Shown here one piece after another: positions 36,751 through 44,884 of a stretch of DNA of 64,000 bases. Below the pieces are notes generated by a model. That model saw only the letters and a program-made list of their open reading frames with translations. It searched no databases and had not been told where the DNA came from. A program made the translations under genes and the position numbers. This DNA is from Bacteroidota bacterium (GTDB lineage Bacteria > Bacteroidota > Bacteroidia > Bacteroidales > Dysgonomonadaceae): assembly GCA_023424395.1 (NCBI GenBank), contig JAFADY010000017.1, positions 1 to 64,000 of the forward strand, read 5' to 3'. The stretch's first letter is position 1. Each line of letters opens with the position of its first letter.

Positions 36751-37608
36751 ATGGCAATTTTCGGAAAAAGCTATAAATACTACTTGGGATATGCTTTAAG
36801 TGGAGGCGGGTCAAAAGGATTCGCGCACTTAGGCGCATTAAAAGTAATGGAGAAATATAATTTAAAACCCGATGTTATTGTTGGAACAAGTGCCGGTGCT
36901 TTGGCCGGGGTTTTTTACGCCGATGGTTATCATCCGGATGAAATAGGGGAGTTGTTTCAAAAAAAAGAATTCAGGCAATTTGTAGAATTTTCTTTTCCAA
37001 AACATGGAATATTCAAAAGTACTGGCCTTTATTCTTTTTTGAAAAGAAACCTCCGTTCCCATACATTCGAAGAACTTAAGCATCCCCTTAAAATAGTCGC
37101 CACGGATTGGGAAAGAGCATCGACCGTTATTTTCAGTAAGGGCAAAAATTTAATTGATGCGGTTGTGGCATCATGCTCCGTTCCCGTCGTTTTCAATCCG
37201 CATTACATTGATGATGTTCCTTATTTGGACGGAGGATTGCTCAAAAATTTTCCGGTTTCAGTTATCAGAAAAGATTGTAAATATGTTATCGGGGTAAATG
37301 TTTCACTCATGATTCCTGCCTGCGAAAAAACATCCATAAAAAATGTAGCCGAACGTACATTCAATTTGATGTTAAACTCTAACTCTATCCTGGATAGTAG
37401 CTTGTGTGATGTGTTGATAGAAGTGAAAGGTTTACAGAAATACAATATGTTTGGTTTGAGTTACATAGATGATATCATTGAAAGTGGTTATTCATTTTGC
37501 GCGAATGCGTTTGCCGACGAAAAAGCTTTAAGAATCGTGAGAAAATGTTTGCATCATTATGAACTTGAAGAAAAAATAAAAAATAGAATAAAGAAATTAA
37601 AACATTGA
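36751..37608 (+). CDS. Patatin-like phospholipase
   Basis: The enzyme is a serine lipid acyl hydrolase. With the ATG at 36751 (285 residues) the oxyanion motif GGGSKG falls at residues 18-23, the nucleophile Ser47 in GTSAG, and the catalytic Asp160 in DGG. These are the complete Ser-Asp dyad features. There is no signal peptide, so it is probably cytoplasmic or associated with the inner membrane, unlike the outer-membrane PlpD type. It is followed after 3 bases by the GH13 gene, so the two are likely co-transcribed, although no metabolic link is obvious. Confidence 0.92.
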   Translation: MAIFGKSYKYYLGYALSGGGSKGFAHLGALKVMEKYNLKPDVIVGTSAGALAGVFYADGYHPDEIGELFQKKEFRQFVEFSFPKHGIFKSTGLYSFLKRNLRSHTFEELKHPLKIVATDWERASTVIFSKGKNLIDAVVASCSVPVVFNPHYIDDVPYLDGGLLKNFPVSVIRKDCKYVIGVNVSLMIPACEKTSIKNVAERTFNLMLNSNSILDSSLCDVLIEVKGLQKYNMFGLSYIDDIIESGYSFCANAFADEKALRIVRKCLHHYELEEKIKNRIKKLKH

Positions 37609-37611
37609 ACT

Positions 37612-39306
37612 ATGAACAAAAAAATATTTATATACCAGATTTTACTTCGGTTGTTTGGTAACCAAAATATCACCAATAAACCGAACGGAACCATGGAGGA
37701 AAACGGAAGCGGAAAATTTGACGATATTTCCGAAAAAGTTTTAAAAACTCTCGCTAAAAACGGCTATACTCACATTTGGTTGATAGGAGTTTTGGCGCAT
37801 GCATCTACAACGGAATATATGCAATATGGTATACCCAAGGAATTTCCCGAAATTATTAAAGGCAAAGCCGGATCGCCATACGCCATACGCGATTATTACG
37901 ATGTAGATCCTGACTTGGCCGTGAACGTGCAAAACAGAATGCAGGAATTCGAAGAACTTGTAGGCAGAATCCACAAAAACGGCTTAAAAGTGATTATCGA
38001 CTTTGTTCCCAATCATTTGGCACGGAATTACAAATCGGTAAACAAACCTATGGGTGTAAAAGATTTTGGCGAAAACGACGATACGGCGCAGGCATTTTCT
38101 CCCTACAACAATTTTTACTATTTGCCCGGACAGGAATTGGAACTTCAGTTTTCGAATAAAAAATTATCCCAAGTTACTTATTCCGAAAATCCTGCGAAAG
38201 CAACCGGCAACGATTGTTTCACCAATAAACCCACCCAATACGACTGGTACGAGACCGTGAAACTGAATTACGGCGTGGATTACCAACGAGGATACGAAAG
38301 ACATTTTCACGAAATTCCCGACACCTGGAAAAAAATGAAAGATATTTTGTTGTTCTGGGCAAACAAGCAAGTAGATGGTTTCAGGTGCGATATGGTGGAA
38401 ATGGTTCCGGTGGAATTTTGGCGTTGGGCGGTTCCGCAGGTGAAGGCGAAATATCCCGAAATCCTTTTCATTGCGGAGATATATAATCCCAACGAATACA
38501 GAAACTTCCTGGCCGAAAAAAGTTTCGATTATTTATACGATAAAGTGGGCGTGTATGACGTTTTGCGCGATGTGGCTTGCGGCTACAGGCCATCGTCTGA
38601 TCTTACTTTTGCGCTCAACGCCGTAGGCGACATTCAGCCCAAGATGCTCAACTTCGTAGAAAATCACGACGAGCAACGCATAGCTTCGGACTATTTTCTG
38701 AAATCGGGGGAAAAAGCAAAAGCTTCCATGATTTTCTCCACTTGCTTAAATACGAATCCCGTCATGGTATATTTTGGCCAGGAATTCGGAGAGCCTGGAA
38801 TGGACGAAGAAGGTTTCAGCGGAAAGAATGGGCGTACTTCTATTTTCGATTATTGGTCTGTTGATACCATCCGGCGATGGAAAAACAAAGGAAAATGGAA
38901 CGATAAACTGCTCACCGAGCAAGAGATAGAACTCAGGGATTTTTATGCCAAACTGTTAAACACCTGTAACAAAGAAAGGGCAATAACGCACGGAAAATTC
39001 TACGATCTGATGCCTGCCAATTATGAAAATGCAGGCTTCAATTCCATGAGGCAGTTTGCTTATTTGCGTAGCGACTCTAAAGATGTTCTTTTGGTGTTGG
39101 TTAATTTCGAATGCTACGAAACTGAGGTTACCGTTTATATTCCCGAAGACGCATTCAATTCTTTCGGTGTTTCCGTAACGGATAACTGTGTGGCATTTCC
39201 TTTATTATCAAGAACAAAAGACAAGATTAACTTTTCTCACTACCAACCTTTTAAAACCAAGCTTCCCGCCAATAGCGGCGATATATTTAAAATTTCTTGT
39301 TTATAA
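37612..39306 (+). CDS. GH13 alpha-amylase family protein, cytoplasmic
   Basis: This 564-residue glycoside hydrolase of family 13 has all catalytic residues: nucleophile Asp260 in GFRCDMVEMV, acid/base Glu289 in LFIAEIYNP, and Asp353 in NFVENHDEQR. The first conserved region, VIIDFVPNH (about residue 123-131), is also intact. There is no signal peptide, so it acts on cytoplasmic alpha-glucans such as glycogen or imported maltodextrin. Its subfamily and product cannot be assigned by eye. It follows the patatin gene by 3 bases. A C-terminal beta domain (about 470-564) closes the protein. Confidence 0.92.
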   Translation: MNKKIFIYQILLRLFGNQNITNKPNGTMEENGSGKFDDISEKVLKTLAKNGYTHIWLIGVLAHASTTEYMQYGIPKEFPEIIKGKAGSPYAIRDYYDVDPDLAVNVQNRMQEFEELVGRIHKNGLKVIIDFVPNHLARNYKSVNKPMGVKDFGENDDTAQAFSPYNNFYYLPGQELELQFSNKKLSQVTYSENPAKATGNDCFTNKPTQYDWYETVKLNYGVDYQRGYERHFHEIPDTWKKMKDILLFWANKQVDGFRCDMVEMVPVEFWRWAVPQVKAKYPEILFIAEIYNPNEYRNFLAEKSFDYLYDKVGVYDVLRDVACGYRPSSDLTFALNAVGDIQPKMLNFVENHDEQRIASDYFLKSGEKAKASMIFSTCLNTNPVMVYFGQEFGEPGMDEEGFSGKNGRTSIFDYWSVDTIRRWKNKGKWNDKLLTEQEIELRDFYAKLLNTCNKERAITHGKFYDLMPANYENAGFNSMRQFAYLRSDSKDVLLVLVNFECYETEVTVYIPEDAFNSFGVSVTDNCVAFPLLSRTKDKINFSHYQPFKTKLPANSGDIFKISCL

Positions 39307-39330
39307 AATTTTTATTGAATATAGTTTTTG

Positions 39331-39338
39331 TATTTTTG
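39331..39338 (+). promoter_or_regulatory. -7 element of prs
   Basis: TATTTTTG fits the -7 consensus, 61 bases upstream of the prs ATG at 39399. There is no TTTG at the -33 position. Confidence 0.4.
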
Positions 39339-39398
39339 TGGTAAATATAACTGAGAAACTTTTAAAATCCCACATATTCATCGCACAAAACAAAAGTT

Positions 39399-40334
39399 AT
39401 GCAAGAAAAGCCCTTTAAGATATTCTCCGGAACAAGATCCCGGTATTTTGCAGAAAAAGTTTGTAACAGTTTACAGTGTCCACTCGGCAACATGATCATC
39501 GAACATTTTGCCGACGGGGAATTTTCGGTTTCTTACGAGGAATCGATACGCGGGAAGCAAGTTTTTCTTATTCAATCCACTTTCCCTAATTCCGATAACC
39601 TGATGGAATTATTGCTGATGATCGATGCTGCGAAGCGTGCTTCGGCAAAATCCATAGTAGCGGTTATCCCTTATTTCGGTTGGGCGAGGCAAGATCGGAA
39701 AGACAAGCCGAGGGTGAGTATCGGAGCAAAATTAATTGCCGATATGCTTAGTACCGCAGGTATCAATCGGCTGATAACCATGGATCTACACGCCGATCAG
39801 ATACAAGGGTTTTTTGATGTTCCTGTGGACCATTTGTATGCATCGGGGGTTTTTGTGGATTATATGAAATCTCTCGATCTGGAAAACTTGGTCATAGCAA
39901 CGCCAGATGTGGGTGGTACAAAGCGTGCCAGCGCTTATGCCAAGTTCTTGGGTTGCCCCATGGTTATCTGTTACAAAATAAGAAAAAAGGCAAACGAAAT
40001 ATCCGAAATGCAGATCATTGGCGAAGTGGAAGGAATGGATATTTTGCTTGTGGATGATATTGTTGACACGGCCGGAACTATCACCAAAGCTGCAGACCTT
40101 ATGTTGGAGAATGGCGCAAGATCGGTTCGCGCCATAGCAAGTCATGCCGTCATGTCGGATCCGGCAACGGAACGGATCCAAAACTCCTCGCTTTGCGAAA
40201 TTATTTTTACCGATAGCATTCCGTACAACAAGAACGGCGACAAAGTAAAAATCTTGTCCGTTGCCGATATGTTCGCCGATTCCATTATACGGGTTTGCAA
40301 CAATCAATCAATCAGCTCTTTATACGTAGTATAA
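39399..40334 (+). CDS. prs: Ribose-phosphate pyrophosphokinase
   Basis: Prs makes PRPP from ribose 5-phosphate and ATP for nucleotide, histidine and tryptophan synthesis. The 311 residues match the family. The catalytic loop is present (PYFGWARQDRKDKPR, with SIGAKLIADML after it). So are the metal-binding MDLHADQIQGFF and the PRPP loop DDIVDTAGTI. It is cytoplasmic and stands alone between the GH13 gene and a broken outer-membrane gene. Its N-terminus MQEKPFKIFSGTRSRYF matches the expected start. Confidence 0.96.
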   Translation: MQEKPFKIFSGTRSRYFAEKVCNSLQCPLGNMIIEHFADGEFSVSYEESIRGKQVFLIQSTFPNSDNLMELLLMIDAAKRASAKSIVAVIPYFGWARQDRKDKPRVSIGAKLIADMLSTAGINRLITMDLHADQIQGFFDVPVDHLYASGVFVDYMKSLDLENLVIATPDVGGTKRASAYAKFLGCPMVICYKIRKKANEISEMQIIGEVEGMDILLVDDIVDTAGTITKAADLMLENGARSVRAIASHAVMSDPATERIQNSSLCEIIFTDSIPYNKNGDKVKILSVADMFADSIIRVCNNQSISSLYVV

Positions 40335-40360
40335 ATTTAGATATTCAACCAAGCAAAATG

Positions 40361-40860
40361 ATGAAAAAAGCCATTGGAATTGTTTTGTTTTTCGCGTTCG
40401 GTTTCTCATTCAAGCACAAACCGATACCATATCGGCGCCGTATGGCGACATGAGAAAAAATTCGTTTTACATAGAATTTGGCGGGAATACCGGATTTTAT
40501 TCTTTAAATTACGACAGAATTATTCCTTTTCATCCTCATTTTAAATTGGCTCCCGGTTTAGGCACTGCCTATGTTTCCATATCGGATGACAACGAATTAT
40601 TTTCTCCCGGAAAATATTTATATCTCACTCCTGCAGTTTCTCTTCTTATCGGAAAACAACACAACGTTGAAGTAGGTGGCGTATATCCCGTGAATGTTTT
40701 GGGGGAACAAAGGTTTACAATTTTGCGAGCTGGTTACAGGTATCAACCATTTTCGAAGAATGCTGTTGTCCGATTGGCATATATTTATCAAATTCCCATG
40801 CATGAACGCGAACTCAAAAATGCCCATGGCGTTGGATTCTCGCTTGGGTTTACTTTTTAG
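40361..40860 (+). pseudogene. Outer-membrane beta-barrel protein gene interrupted by a frameshift
   Basis: The signal peptide and the body lie in different frames. From ATG 40361, MKKAIGIVLFFAFGFSF reads well and then hits a stop at 40451-40453. The other frame continues QAQTDTISAPYGDMRKNSFYIEFGG to a stop at 40860. Adding one base near 40408-40412 (ATTCAAG becoming ATTTCAAG) joins them as GFSFQAQTDTIS, a normal cleavage region. The body (about 150 residues) has alternating barrel strands: GFYSLNYDRI, RAGYRYQPF and a terminal GVGFSLGFTF. It is either a recent null mutation or a one-base sequence error. An ATG at 40450 would yield only an unexported fragment. Confidence 0.78.
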
Positions 40861-40927
40861 AGAGGGAATTTTTTACTCGAAACGTCAATATTTATTTTTA
40901 CAAATACGAATTGTTAAATTCTTTTTG

Positions 40928-40935
40928 TATATTTG
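40928..40935 (+). promoter_or_regulatory. -7 element of the DUF4332 gene
   Basis: TATATTTG matches the -7 consensus, 37 bases before the ATG at 40972. No -33 TTTG at proper spacing. Confidence 0.45.
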
Positions 40936-40971
40936 GAGAACTTATTGTTTTACATAAATAATTGAACTATT

Positions 40972-41379
40972 ATGGCTTATAAAATTGAAGAAATTGAAGG
41001 CGTGAGCGTTGCATTCGGTGAAAAACTAAGAGAAGCCGGAATTAACAGCGTAGATGCTTTGTTGGAAAAATGCGCATCCAAATCGGGTCGTGCGGCAGTA
41101 GCTAAAGAAACTGAAATCAGTGAGAAATTGATTTTGAAATGGACAAATCATTCCGATCTATTCAGAATAAACGGAGTAGGCCCGGAATTTTCCGAATTAT
41201 TGGAAGCCGCCGGAGTTGATACGGTGAAAGAATTGCGCACACGCAACGCAGAAAATCTGTACTTAAAATTGGCGGAAGTAAACGAATCGAAGAGATTGGT
41301 ACGTCGTTTGCCTTCTCCCGAACAAGTTGCCGATATGATCACTCAAGCAGAAAAGCTTGAACCTAAAATGACCTATTGA
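40972..41379 (+). CDS. DUF4332 helix-hairpin-helix protein
   Basis: The 135-residue protein is composed of helical hairpins of the HhH kind. GVSVAFGEKLREAGINSVDALLE near residue 10 and INGVGPEFSELLEAAGVDTVKEL near residue 60 both carry the GxG-AxxLxxAGI pattern that binds the DNA backbone. This matches DUF4332, which is found alone or in larger proteins. There is no signal peptide. A cytoplasmic DNA-binding role is inferred from the HhH pattern only. It has its own -7 element and a strong terminator, so it is a single-gene unit. Confidence 0.9.
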   Translation: MAYKIEEIEGVSVAFGEKLREAGINSVDALLEKCASKSGRAAVAKETEISEKLILKWTNHSDLFRINGVGPEFSELLEAAGVDTVKELRTRNAENLYLKLAEVNESKRLVRRLPSPEQVADMITQAEKLEPKMTY

Positions 41380-41400
41380 TCAAAAGTTATTAAAAAGTAT

Positions 41401-41431
41401 AAACGGCTGAAATTTTTTCAGCCGTTTTTTT
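41401..41431 (+). terminator. Terminator of the DUF4332 gene
   Basis: A perfect 10-bp stem AAACGGCTGA (41401-41410) with its complement at 41418-41427 and a 7-nt loop is followed by T's, 21 bases after the stop codon. Confidence 0.92.
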
Positions 41432-41586
41432 ATTGGGATTCATTTAATATCTCCCAAAGCAGCATCGGTGATAAAAATCAGTGCTATTTTTTATTTTAAA
41501 AACAGCTTTCGCGCCGCATGTGATTAAGAACTTAAAATTAAACAATAAATGCTTTCTCTTAATAAGTTTATTTTAACTTTATCGAG

Positions 41587-41610
41587 AACTCCCATTTAGG
41601 GGAGTTTTTT
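41587..41610 (+). terminator. Orphan terminator without an upstream gene
   Basis: A 7-bp stem AACTCCC/GGGAGTT (41587-41593, 41600-41606) with a 6-nt loop is followed by TTTTTT. It lies 155 bases beyond the previous terminator and 200 before the next gene. It may end a short unannotated RNA or catch read-through. Confidence 0.65.
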
Positions 41611-41673
41611 ATGGAGTGAATTTTTTCGTCGAAAATTAAATAAAATTTGTTATCGTATGTAAATTTTATTTTA

Positions 41674-41681
41674 TAAATTTG
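41674..41681 (+). promoter_or_regulatory. -7 element of the C10 protease gene
   Basis: TAAATTTG matches the consensus. A TTTG at 41646-41649 is 24 nt upstream, longer than the usual 19-21. The implied leader of about 125 nt is long for this genome. Confidence 0.45.
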
Positions 41682-41810
41682 CAGTATTGAACCCTTTAAG
41701 CTTTTTTGTTTTGAATGATAATCCTGCTGCGAAGTTGGTAAAATAGCATATAATCGTCAATTTATCTATTATTAGTTGGATTTTTTTTAAAATTAAAATC
41801 AGTGTAAATC

Positions 41811-44324
41811 ATGAAATTCAAAATTTTTATTTTTTGGATATCCCTTTTTGTTGTGCAGGGAGTCCTTGCCGCCCCTATTTCTGACTCAGAGGCTTTAAAA
41901 ATCGGTAAAAATTTTATAGAACAACATAAAACTTTTACCCGGCAGGCAGTTGTTGAATCTGATTTGAGACTCATCTTTGTAGGAAAAGAAAATACTAATT
42001 TACGAAGTAGAAAAACCTCTTCTCAAAATTATTATTATGTTTTTAATGTAGGAGAAAACAAAGGTTTTGTAATTGTAGCAGGAGATACGCGTGTTAAAAA
42101 GATTTTGGCATATTCACCTGTAGGCAAATTTAGCGCAGATAGAATGCCCGATAATTTAAAAACGTGGTTAAACAATTATTCTGCCGAAATAAAATTTGCA
42201 ATCGAAAACTTACCGGAATCTTATACGGAACCTGACAAAACATCAACGCAAATCGCTACGCGTGCAACAACAGCTGCTCCCTTATTGGGAGAAATAACTT
42301 ATGATCAGGATGCACCGTACAATTTACTCTGTCCCAAGATAGGTTCTACTCCCACTTACACCGGTTGTGTAGCTACGGCCATGGCACAGGTAATGCGTTA
42401 TTACCAATGGCCGGATCAAGGGGTGGGATCAAAAACATACACTTCTCCGTCTATTAATCAAACATTAACGGCAGACTTCGGGTCAACCACCTATGATTGG
42501 GCTAATATGCTTCCTTACTATTATTTATCCACTACAACCGCACAGCAAAATGCAATTGCTACTTTAATGTATCATGCGGGAGTTAGCGTAGAAATGGATT
42601 ACAATACTACCGGTAGTGGCGCTATAACCAGGAAAGCTGTATTTGCGCTGCATAATTATTTTAAATACGATGCAGGAATACAATATTATGATAGAAAATA
42701 TTTTAATGAATCTGCTTGGATACAAAAGTTAAAGTCAGAAATAGATGCCGATAGGCCTGTATTATACGAAGGAGCAACTTCAAATAGCGAGGGACATGCT
42801 TTTGTTTGTGACGGATACGATAGTAACGATTTTTTTCACATGAATTGGGGCTGGAGCGGACTTTCAAACGGATATTACGAGTTATCTGCATTGACTCCTG
42901 TCTCTCAGGGAATAGGCGGCAATAATAGTGGCTATAACTATTATCAAGGAATTATCGCCGGTATTAAACCGAGTGTATCCGGATCCGTAATTACCCAAAC
43001 ATTGGGTATAGACAGTATTGGCACAAGTGTTACAAGCATCCCTCGAAATGGAAATGTGGATTTAACTTTATATAATCTGACGAATATCGGAGGCTTTGAT
43101 TACGAAGGAAATGTCGGATTTGTTTTGTCAAAAGTTGGACAATCAGATATTCTTATTGTGCAGGGAGCAATTTCTTTGCCCGTAGGTACCTATGCTCCTT
43201 CGGCAACTATCTCTGATATTAATTTTGACAATCAAATTTCTGCAGGAGAATACTTATTAAAAGCGGTTTTCACAAATGAGACGAGCAATTATGTTCCAAT
43301 TACACCTTCAAATGCAGGTTTTAATTTCCTGAACGTTACCATTACGAGCACTGATATATTCTTCACGAAACCTGCTGTTGCACCTGCTCTCCAAATTACC
43401 GTACAACCTTCATCTGCCGAAAATTTATATACGAATAAAGTTGCGAAATTTAATGTGAGCATCATAAATAGCGGTACGGCAGAGTATAATGGACAATTCG
43501 GAATAAAATTAGTGAACACAAATGATCCGAATATCTCATACAATCTTTCAAGCAGTATAGGGCAGTTAGCTGTGGGCGAAAGTACAACTTTCGAGTTTTA
43601 CGAACAACTCACGGCATTGCCCGGAAATTATTACGTGGAAGTTTATTACGATTTGTTAAACAATCCCGAAAATACCGGATTCCCGGTTAACAAGTTAACT
43701 TTGGACGGAGCAGCGCCTACAGTAACAGTTAATGCGGAACCTACGGCATCAGTTTTGTCGGTTGTTTCCGTCAATATGCCTTCGACTGTTTTTGTGAGTG
43801 AAAAATTTACACTATCATCTTCTATTCGAAACACAGGCGGTTTTTACGACGGACAACTTGTTGCAATAGTATTTGATCCCAATAACGGCAATTCCTATGT
43901 AACAAGATTCGGAGATGTAAGGCCTTTAATTGATATGAATGTTACCGAGAATGTGGATTTTGTCGGAGAGATTTCAGGAATCCCTTATGGAGATTATATA
44001 GTTGCTCTTTTCAATGGCAATACACAATTAACAAATGGATTGCCATTTACATTACAACCAAGTTCATCAACCAAAATAGATGAAAATAGTTTTGGTGAGT
44101 TGAAAGTGCTTAATAATCCGGTGAAAGATATATTAGAAGTGATGGTTCCTCCGGAAATAAAGGTTATTTATTTGTTTGATTCACAAGGAAAATTAGTGAA
44201 AACTATGGAGGTAAACGAAACAGAGATAATTCGCGAACCCGTTTATAATCTTCCTGGCGGATTATATATTTTAAAAGGTGTTGATAATGCAGGTAAACAA
44301 TATATTGTGAAAGTTTTAAAATAA
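41811..44324 (+). CDS. Streptopain-like C10 cysteine protease with T9SS sorting domain
   Basis: Family C10 includes SpeB of streptococci and PrtT and interpain of oral Bacteroidales. The 837-residue preproprotein has a signal peptide (to VLAAP), an inhibitory propeptide with VVAGDTRVKKILAYS, and the protease domain. The catalytic Cys186 lies in YTGCVATAMAQ and His329 in EGHAFVCDGY; HMNWGWSG follows. Two to three Ig-like domains come next (from about 400 to 750), then a T9SS C-terminal sorting domain (about 760-837, VIYLFDSQGKLVKTM to LPGGLYILKG). It should be exported and fixed to the surface. It stands alone between two terminators. Confidence 0.95.
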   Translation: MKFKIFIFWISLFVVQGVLAAPISDSEALKIGKNFIEQHKTFTRQAVVESDLRLIFVGKENTNLRSRKTSSQNYYYVFNVGENKGFVIVAGDTRVKKILAYSPVGKFSADRMPDNLKTWLNNYSAEIKFAIENLPESYTEPDKTSTQIATRATTAAPLLGEITYDQDAPYNLLCPKIGSTPTYTGCVATAMAQVMRYYQWPDQGVGSKTYTSPSINQTLTADFGSTTYDWANMLPYYYLSTTTAQQNAIATLMYHAGVSVEMDYNTTGSGAITRKAVFALHNYFKYDAGIQYYDRKYFNESAWIQKLKSEIDADRPVLYEGATSNSEGHAFVCDGYDSNDFFHMNWGWSGLSNGYYELSALTPVSQGIGGNNSGYNYYQGIIAGIKPSVSGSVITQTLGIDSIGTSVTSIPRNGNVDLTLYNLTNIGGFDYEGNVGFVLSKVGQSDILIVQGAISLPVGTYAPSATISDINFDNQISAGEYLLKAVFTNETSNYVPITPSNAGFNFLNVTITSTDIFFTKPAVAPALQITVQPSSAENLYTNKVAKFNVSIINSGTAEYNGQFGIKLVNTNDPNISYNLSSSIGQLAVGESTTFEFYEQLTALPGNYYVEVYYDLLNNPENTGFPVNKLTLDGAAPTVTVNAEPTASVLSVVSVNMPSTVFVSEKFTLSSSIRNTGGFYDGQLVAIVFDPNNGNSYVTRFGDVRPLIDMNVTENVDFVGEISGIPYGDYIVALFNGNTQLTNGLPFTLQPSSSTKIDENSFGELKVLNNPVKDILEVMVPPEIKVIYLFDSQGKLVKTMEVNETEIIREPVYNLPGGLYILKGVDNAGKQYIVKVLK

Positions 44325-44339
44325 AATATTTTGTGTAAA

Positions 44340-44377
44340 TTAGAGGACGTCATTATTTTTTAGACGTCCTCTAATTT
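44340..44377. terminator. Bidirectional terminator between the C10 protease and mgsA
   Basis: A 12-bp stem (TTAGAGGACGTC at 44340-44351, complement at 44363-44374) with an 11-nt loop is flanked by A/T runs on both sides. It lies between convergent genes and probably ends both transcripts. Confidence 0.88.
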
Positions 44378-44416
44378 AAATTTTACTCATTCACTCTTTT
44401 GAATTTTATAGAAAAC

Positions 44417-44875
44417 TTAAAGATTAAATTTTTCCCTGTCGAATTTCTCGTAAACTGGCATCATCGGAACGTATGTTTCGTCGTCCCATAAGTTGCTTGT
44501 TATCATTAGATCTGCACTGTATCTGTTGCAGGCTATCGGAATGTTGTGAACGCGGCATTGCCTGAGCAGCATCATAATATCCGCTTCATGCGGTTGTGCG
44601 TTTAAATCATCTATAAGAAAAACAGCCAGGTCAATTTCCTTGCGAACTACTTTGGCTGCTATTTCGGCATCGCCGCCCATCGGGCCTGAGTTCATGCGAG
44701 TGATTTCGGGGAAAACGCCTTCTCTGTGTAATGCTTCGCGAACCAAGTCCCCGGTTGTACCGGTACAAACCAAATGATGCTGAGCTAAAAAATCCGAATT
44801 AAAAATTACCCAATCCACCATGTCGGCTTTGCGCTGGTCGTGTGCAACAAGGGCAATGGTTAGTTTTCTTTTCAT
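44417..44875 (-). CDS. mgsA: Methylglyoxal synthase
   Basis: MgsA converts dihydroxyacetone phosphate to methylglyoxal and phosphate, a bypass when phosphate is limiting or sugar phosphates accumulate. The 152 residues show the family signatures: ALVAHDQRKADMV at the start, CTGTTGDLV (phosphate loop), and SGPMGGDAEIA with the catalytic Asp. The segment reads IDDLNAQPHEADI, where many homologues have DPL. It is the last of three leftward genes, 9 bases after the phosphohexomutase. The context (sugar phosphate enzymes together) fits overflow control of glycolysis. Confidence 0.95.
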   Translation of the reverse strand: MKRKLTIALVAHDQRKADMVDWVIFNSDFLAQHHLVCTGTTGDLVREALHREGVFPEITRMNSGPMGGDAEIAAKVVRKEIDLAVFLIDDLNAQPHEADIMMLLRQCRVHNIPIACNRYSADLMITSNLWDDETYVPMMPVYEKFDREKFNL

Positions 44876-44884
44876 GTTTCTGCG

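Larger units (their letters stand above)
41380..41810. other. Non-coding region before the C10 protease gene
   Basis: This 431-base gap holds two hairpin terminators (41401-41431 and 41587-41610) and a -7 element (41674-41681) with a leader of about 125 nt to the protease ATG. The second terminator has no annotated gene before it. Nothing with coding character lies between the two. I cannot name an RNA there. Confidence 0.6.
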
